Shown here piece by piece: positions 13,717-17,306 of a DNA stretch of 17,306 nucleotides. The stretch spans positions 1 through 17,306 of the forward strand of contig JASEIA010000023.1 of the NCBI GenBank assembly GCA_030018575.1. The letters run 5' to 3'. Position numbers and translations under genes: made by a program. The notes beneath the pieces were generated by a model that was not told the DNA's origin, did not search any database, and worked only from the letters and a program-made list of their open reading frames with translations. This DNA comes from Nanobdellota archaeon (lineage in GTDB: Archaea; Nanobdellota; Nanobdellia; SCGC-AAA011-G17; GW2011-AR17). How positions within the stretch are numbered: position 1 is the first letter of the stretch; each line of letters opens with the position of its first letter.

Positions 13717-14468
13717 GGTTGCTTGGGCTGGCAGGGATTATAGCTGCGTTGGGGTGCGGACAGCTTTTGCCGCAGTATTCAAGATGCGAGCCTCTTTTTT
13801 GCGTTCAAACACAGAAATATGATGATAATAACAGCAATGTAAGCCAGGAGCTGGTTGATTCTATCTATGCAGGTACCTATGAACTGAAAGTAAAGGCTAA
13901 TTTTAATGTGGAAGAAAATGGAAATTCCTATCCAGCTTCTTTAAGCGAAGGGGGTACAGGGCATATGCTTAATGACGGCTATATGCTGACTGCAAGACAT
14001 GTTGTGCAATTATCTATGACTGGAATAACAAATGCAAGGCCTCGTGCAAGGGTATCAATTGTTTCTACAGAAATAACAGCAAAAAAAGGGGAAGAAGAAT
14101 TTATTGTTGAAATAGAATATATAAGCCCTGGCAGGGATTTTGCAGTTTTAAGGACTCCTGCAAGCCGTGCGCCGGGTGTATATCTGCCGGTGGGCTATTC
14201 TTATGAGATGGAGCAAGGCGATTTTGTATACTTGTTTTCAGGCAGAAATGAGCCTTTTATTAAAGAAGGAACATTTAAAGAGAGCGATGATGACGAAACA
14301 TTCCAAATTATGGCTGATGCAGAGCAAGGTGATTCAGGCAGCATGGTTGTGGCATTTAGGGCTGGATGTCCGGAGATTGTAGGAATTCTAACTAATGGGC
14401 ATGCAGGACATGATGCCAAAATATTGCGCATAGAGCAAATAATAAAAGAGTATGAAGGCATTGAATAA
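13713..14468 (+). CDS. Exported trypsin-like (chymotrypsin-fold) serine peptidase
   Basis: A 251-aa protein with a signal-like N-terminus (MRLLGLAGIIAALGC) resembling that of its upstream neighbour and ending at a possible lipid-modified Cys15. The catalytic triad is visible: His96 in LTARHVV, Asp142 in GRDFAVL and Ser208 in EQGDSGSMV, with the GDSG signature. There is no PDZ domain, so it is a minimal S1-type or DegP-like protease domain. I start at 13713 because this ATG overlaps the upstream stop (ATGA) and GGAGG lies at 13699-13703, nine bases away; 13704 is too close. Two Cys (25, 30) and Cys219 could form disulfides. It might be activated by, or might activate, the caspase-like partner; nothing in the sequence proves the direction. 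Confidence 0.88.
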   Translation: MRLLGLAGIIAALGCGQLLPQYSRCEPLFCVQTQKYDDNNSNVSQELVDSIYAGTYELKVKANFNVEENGNSYPASLSEGGTGHMLNDGYMLTARHVVQLSMTGITNARPRARVSIVSTEITAKKGEEEFIVEIEYISPGRDFAVLRTPASRAPGVYLPVGYSYEMEQGDFVYLFSGRNEPFIKEGTFKESDDDETFQIMADAEQGDSGSMVVAFRAGCPEIVGILTNGHAGHDAKILRIEQIIKEYEGIE

Positions 14469-14779
14469 ACTGATTTTGGATAATCAAAATATTGCTGTAA
14501 AATATCCCGTAACCCTGCTTATCAGGCTTTTTATGGAAGCTTTTTTTATTGCTGTAGGCGATTTTGCAGCTGTATTTGATGCAATTGCAGCAGAAGGCGA
14601 TTTAAACACAGGCCTTACAACAGCCTGCCCAACTTTTGATGAGAATTCTGCATAAGGCACTGTATATGCCTGCTCAATGACGAATATGCTTGCTGAGCCT
14701 TTTGCCTGCTTTCTCAATGGGATTGAATCCGGAATATATCAATGGCATGATAAGCATTTACAGGAAAAAAGAACTGATT
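14469..14779. other. Stretch without a convincing gene
   Basis: Two antiparallel open frames overlap here. The plus frame 14452-14655 (67 aa) starts inside the trypsin gene with no clear ribosome site and contains a hydrophobic segment (VTLLIRLFMEAFFIAVGDF). The minus frame (14484-14717) has only a TTG start and no ATG. Neither resembles a family I know. No tRNA, palindromic repeat or TATA box is clear. The region lies between convergent operons and may be degenerate sequence or a 3' untranslated region; the 67-aa frame is the more plausible of the two. Confidence 0.35.
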
Positions 14780-15268
14780 CTACTTCGCAAAATCAAGCTG
14801 ATGCGACAAAATTTCCCTCATGTTCGCAGAGTCAAGGTAAAGGCTTTCAACCTTGCTTAAGTCCGAGTTCAGCACAAGCCCCAAAAGCACGGATTCCTTT
14901 GAAAACTGGCAGTCATAGGTGAAGATGCTGCCTTTTGACATTGCGATTGCCTTTGCCACATAATCCCCGCTGTTATCTTTCACAAACTTTCTTAATTTGT
15001 TGAAATATGCTTCGTCAAAGCTCTGCCTTGCTGTGTCAGAGAAGTCAGTGCTGAAAAGAGCATAATCTCCGCTGTTAAGCCCGTTAAGTATGCTCTCTGC
15101 TTTTCCGTCAACAATTTTTATGTCTTCAGGAGCTGCTTCAACTGTTTTTATAGAAATTGCTTCCCCGGTAATTTCCTTGGCAACAGCCTGCTTCTCCTCT
15201 TTCTTGCAGCCGTATGTGAAAAGCAGCAGTGCAATTACCAATAAGATAAGCAGTATTCTCTTTTTCAT
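14780..15268 (-). CDS. Lipoprotein with DUF3887-like domain
   Basis: A 162-aa protein with a classic export signal: MKKR, a hydrophobic core (ILLILLVIALLLFTYG), and Cys21 followed by KKEE, so probably lipid-modified and surface-anchored. The mature part, AESILNGLNSGDYALFSTDF followed by SDTARQSFDEAYFNKLRKFV, GDYVAKA and a strand-rich tail, fits the DUF3887 pattern (a small NTF2-like fold of unknown role). The tail mentions no catalytic motif. CTTAAATAA centred near 15295 is a TATA box about 27 bp upstream of the ATG, so it is probably a leaderless single-gene transcript. It points towards the caspase-trypsin operon but is convergent with it, so no co-regulation is implied. Confidence 0.8.
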   Translation of the reverse strand: MKKRILLILLVIALLLFTYGCKKEEKQAVAKEITGEAISIKTVEAAPEDIKIVDGKAESILNGLNSGDYALFSTDFSDTARQSFDEAYFNKLRKFVKDNSGDYVAKAIAMSKGSIFTYDCQFSKESVLLGLVLNSDLSKVESLYLDSANMREILSHQLDFAK

Positions 15269-15349
15269 TCTCTTTACCTTGCTTTCAAATTATTTAAGCT
15301 TTTTGAATCTCTTAAGCGCCCGGAATATTCCTGTACGCCAGTCTGGATT

Positions 15350-16711
15350 TCAAATTGCTTTCAGCGCATCATCAATCACGTTCAATGCAATGTCCAGCTC
15401 CCTTTGCGTCACGTCCAAAGGAGGCAGGAACCTTAATGCCTTGTATCCGCAGCCGATTACCATCAGCCCCCGATTGAAGCATTCTGCCTCAAACTTGTCT
15501 CTGTCTGCCTGCTTGTCAAACTCAATGGCATCCATCAGCCCTCTTCCTCTTGCTCCGTCAAGGCAGTAATATTTCGCAGCCAGGTCGTTTAACTTGTTCA
15601 GGAAATAATTGCCCATTCTCTCTGCATTTTCCCAGAGCCTGTCCCTCATTACAACTTCCAGCGTCTTATAGCCGATTATGGAATTGATGATGTCCCCTCC
15701 GCCCCATGTTGAGGAGATTCTCGCTGCCTCTGTCGGAAACATATCTGCCTTTCCGATTGTTGCGCCAACCTGCAGGGCTTTTGCAGATGTTATCAAATCA
15801 GGGACAATGCCTGTATGCTCAATTGCCCACAGCTTTCCAGTCCTTCCCAAGCCTGACTGAACTTCATCGGCAATTATCGGAATTCCATATGTTTGTTGTA
15901 TTCTTTTTAGTTCTGCAACAAAATGTTCGTTCGGAACAATATATCCGCCTTCTCCCTGCACAGGCTCAAACATTATGTATGCAATGTCTTCAGGGTCATA
16001 AACTCCCACGCCTTTCCTGAGCATCTGCTCAAGCACGCTCATAACTTCTCCTGTTTTTTTGTCCCTGACATTGAATCCGCAGTTGCAATGGTGCAGCCCA
16101 TTCATGTCTTTTTCTTCAGCACCGCAGTAAGGTATTGTCACGACATTCGGAATCATAGGATATCCTTTCTTGTGGTTTCTCTTGCTGTAGTTCAATGACA
16201 ATGCGCCAAGAGTCCTGCCGTGGAACGCGCCTTTGAAATTTATCCCTATTCCGCCCTTTCCTCTTTTTGCATAGCAGCACTTGATTGCGTTCTCAACAGC
16301 CTCTGCGCCTGAATTTGAAAGGAACACCTTTTCATAGCCGAACATTGAAGTTGCCTCTATTATCTTTTCTTTCAAATCAGTGGGTGATGGAAGCCCGTTC
16401 TGCCATTCAGCGTAAAAGTCAGTGCCTGCAAACTTGACAGGGGAAGTGTGTGACATCTTTTCCAAAGCCAGCGTTATTTCAGGGTGGTTGTATCCCAGGG
16501 GATTGCAGCCAATCTGCCCTGTGAAATCCAATAATACATTGCCGTCAACATCAGTGCAAAAAGGGCCTTCTGCCCAGCCGCCCAAAGCCCTTACAAATCC
16601 ATAGCAGTCTGTTGCCTTTGCCTGGACTTTCTTGTCCCTTGCAACAAGCGCCGCGGCTTTGGCTCCCGGCAATTGCGTCTTAAGCGAAATGTCTGCTGTA
16701 TCCCTGTTCAT
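15350..16711 (-). CDS. Class III PLP-dependent aminotransferase (GabT/ornithine aminotransferase-like)
   Basis: A 453-aa fold-type I PLP enzyme. Signatures: SNSGAEAVENAIK (phosphate-binding, ~132-144), GAFHGRTLG, FEPVQGEGGYIVP, IIADEVQSGLGRTGK with Asp282, and ITSAKALQVG with PLP Lys311. The family transfers amino groups from the omega position of GABA, ornithine, lysine or acetylornithine to 2-oxoglutarate; archaeal relatives also include amino-acid racemases, so the substrate is open. A segment at 196-211 (CGAEEKDMNGLHHCNC) holds three Cys and two His and might bind a metal. Start: ATG at 16711 with GGAGG (16717-16721) and a TATA box at 16764-16771. It stands alone, without neighbouring amino-acid genes to fix its role. 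Confidence 0.93.
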   Translation of the reverse strand: MNRDTADISLKTQLPGAKAAALVARDKKVQAKATDCYGFVRALGGWAEGPFCTDVDGNVLLDFTGQIGCNPLGYNHPEITLALEKMSHTSPVKFAGTDFYAEWQNGLPSPTDLKEKIIEATSMFGYEKVFLSNSGAEAVENAIKCCYAKRGKGGIGINFKGAFHGRTLGALSLNYSKRNHKKGYPMIPNVVTIPYCGAEEKDMNGLHHCNCGFNVRDKKTGEVMSVLEQMLRKGVGVYDPEDIAYIMFEPVQGEGGYIVPNEHFVAELKRIQQTYGIPIIADEVQSGLGRTGKLWAIEHTGIVPDLITSAKALQVGATIGKADMFPTEAARISSTWGGGDIINSIIGYKTLEVVMRDRLWENAERMGNYFLNKLNDLAAKYYCLDGARGRGLMDAIEFDKQADRDKFEAECFNRGLMVIGCGYKALRFLPPLDVTQRELDIALNVIDDALKAI

Positions 16712-16763
16712 TTTTGCCTCCTTTGAAGATAATTGTACCTCGCTGGAAGGAAGGTATTAAGGG

Positions 16764-16771
16764 CTTATATA
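16764..16771 (-). promoter_or_regulatory. TATA box of the aminotransferase gene
   Basis: TATATAAG on the minus strand predicts a start near 16740 and a ~29-nt leader with GGAGG at 16717-16721. This is one of the leadered genes of the window. Confidence 0.55.
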
Positions 16772-16818
16772 CCTTTCCAAGAATTTACAGCAATATTTAA
16801 TAAGGGATAGGCTTATAG

Positions 16819-16828
16819 TTATATATAT
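16819..16828 (+). promoter_or_regulatory. TATA box of the surface-protein gene
   Basis: TTATATATAT lies about 26 bp upstream of the ATG at 16850 and there is no Shine-Dalgarno, consistent with a leaderless transcript. Confidence 0.5.
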
Positions 16829-16849
16829 GACTGGTATAGGGAGCATATT

Positions 16850-17306
16850 ATGAAAATCACAAAAAAGCAGGTAATCTGCCTGATAGCAATGTGCTTGATG
16901 CTGTCCATGGTGAATGCTGTGAGCACTACTACATCTACAAAAATCACAACAAGCAATGTCAATGATTTGACGCCGGATTTTGTTTCCGTAAATACTTCAA
17001 AAGTTCCAATACTTACTTTTACCCTGACAAGCAATAGAACTGGCGGAGATGTTTTTAAATCAGCAACAATACATTATAATGGAACAAAAAGGACAGATAT
17101 ACTCAAAGTTTATCTGTATGCGGAAAGCTCAGGCACAGGCGGTAATTTTAATGCATCTTCAGATATTCTATGTAGTAACGCTTCTAGCTCTTCCAATAAA
17201 AATGAATTTACTTTAACAAGTATGCCTTCTTCATGTGACTTATCTAATAATATAGCCAAGCAGTTTTATCTTGTTGTCGATGTTAATTCATCTGCAAAGG
17301 CAGGAA
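16850..17306 (+). CDS. Secreted, sequon-rich surface protein (5' part; runs off the window)
   Basis: The frame from the ATG at 16850 stays open for 152 codons to the window end. It starts MKITKKQVICLIAMCLMLSM then VNA-VST, a clear Sec signal peptide with probable cleavage after NA. The mature part is Thr/Ser/Asn-rich with beta-strand character (VPILTFTLTSN, ILKVYLYAE, KQFYLVVDVN). It has at least six N-x-S/T sequons in ~125 residues (NTS, NRT, NGT, NAS, NAS, NSS), which fits an N-glycosylated archaeal cell-surface or S-layer-like protein. No named family is recognised. Its length and C-terminal anchor are unknown. Confidence 0.8.
   Translation, partial: MKITKKQVICLIAMCLMLSMVNAVSTTTSTKITTSNVNDLTPDFVSVNTSKVPILTFTLTSNRTGGDVFKSATIHYNGTKRTDILKVYLYAESSGTGGNFNASSDILCSNASSSSNKNEFTLTSMPSSCDLSNNIAKQFYLVVDVNSSAKAG

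Noticed and set aside
14484..14717. 77-aa minus-strand gene
   Set aside because: It has only a TTG start, no ribosome site, no family resemblance, and lies antisense to another open frame.

Overview
The window looks like a piece of a small-genome archaeon, most likely a DPANN lineage (Woesearchaeota/Pacearchaeota-like; inferred, moderate confidence). The archaeal signs are TrmY, a clamp loader made of RfcS plus RfcL, a single-OB RPA-like protein, class III (type IV pilin-like) signal peptides with KKG(A/V)ELSLN cores, a 3-aa N-glycosylation-sequon-rich surface protein, and TATA boxes about 26-28 bp upstream of many ATGs, which suggests leaderless mRNAs. Most genes lie on the minus strand.

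Layout. 91-2966 (-): a pilin-like membrane/secreted cluster, a 143-aa pilin-like protein, a 62-aa paralogue and a ~511-aa Cys-rich pilin-like protein, followed almost without a gap by trmY. 3036-3377 (-): a DUF192 protein. 3431-~4840 (-): a degraded IS200/IS605-type (IS1341-like, tnpB-only) element. Its tnpB is split by a small palindromic insertion, but the structured 3' end (candidate omegaRNA/reRNA) looks preserved. A pair of inverted 46-bp twin-hairpin units sits just upstream (4856-4972). 5035-5508 (+): a lysine-rich unknown protein.

5498-12387 (-): a replication operon in the order rfcS, a coiled-coil protein, rfcL, an OB-fold ssDNA-binding protein. rfcS carries two in-frame inteins (451 and 636 aa) that make up most of the gene; the joined exteins give a normal ~315-aa RfcS. 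Genes in this operon are tightly spaced or overlapping, so the coiled-coil protein is probably co-translated with the clamp loader.

12471-12788 (-): a small unknown protein, divergent from a two-gene (+) operon (12880-14468). That operon encodes an exported caspase-like (clan CD) peptidase with an EF-hand-type loop and an exported trypsin-fold serine peptidase, joined by an ATGA overlap. This caspase-trypsin pair is the best candidate for an undescribed system here. 14469-14779 holds no convincing gene. 14780-15268 (-) is a DUF3887-like lipoprotein, 15350-16711 (-) a class III PLP aminotransferase, and 16850-17306 (+) the start of a secreted, probably glycosylated surface protein cut off by the window end.
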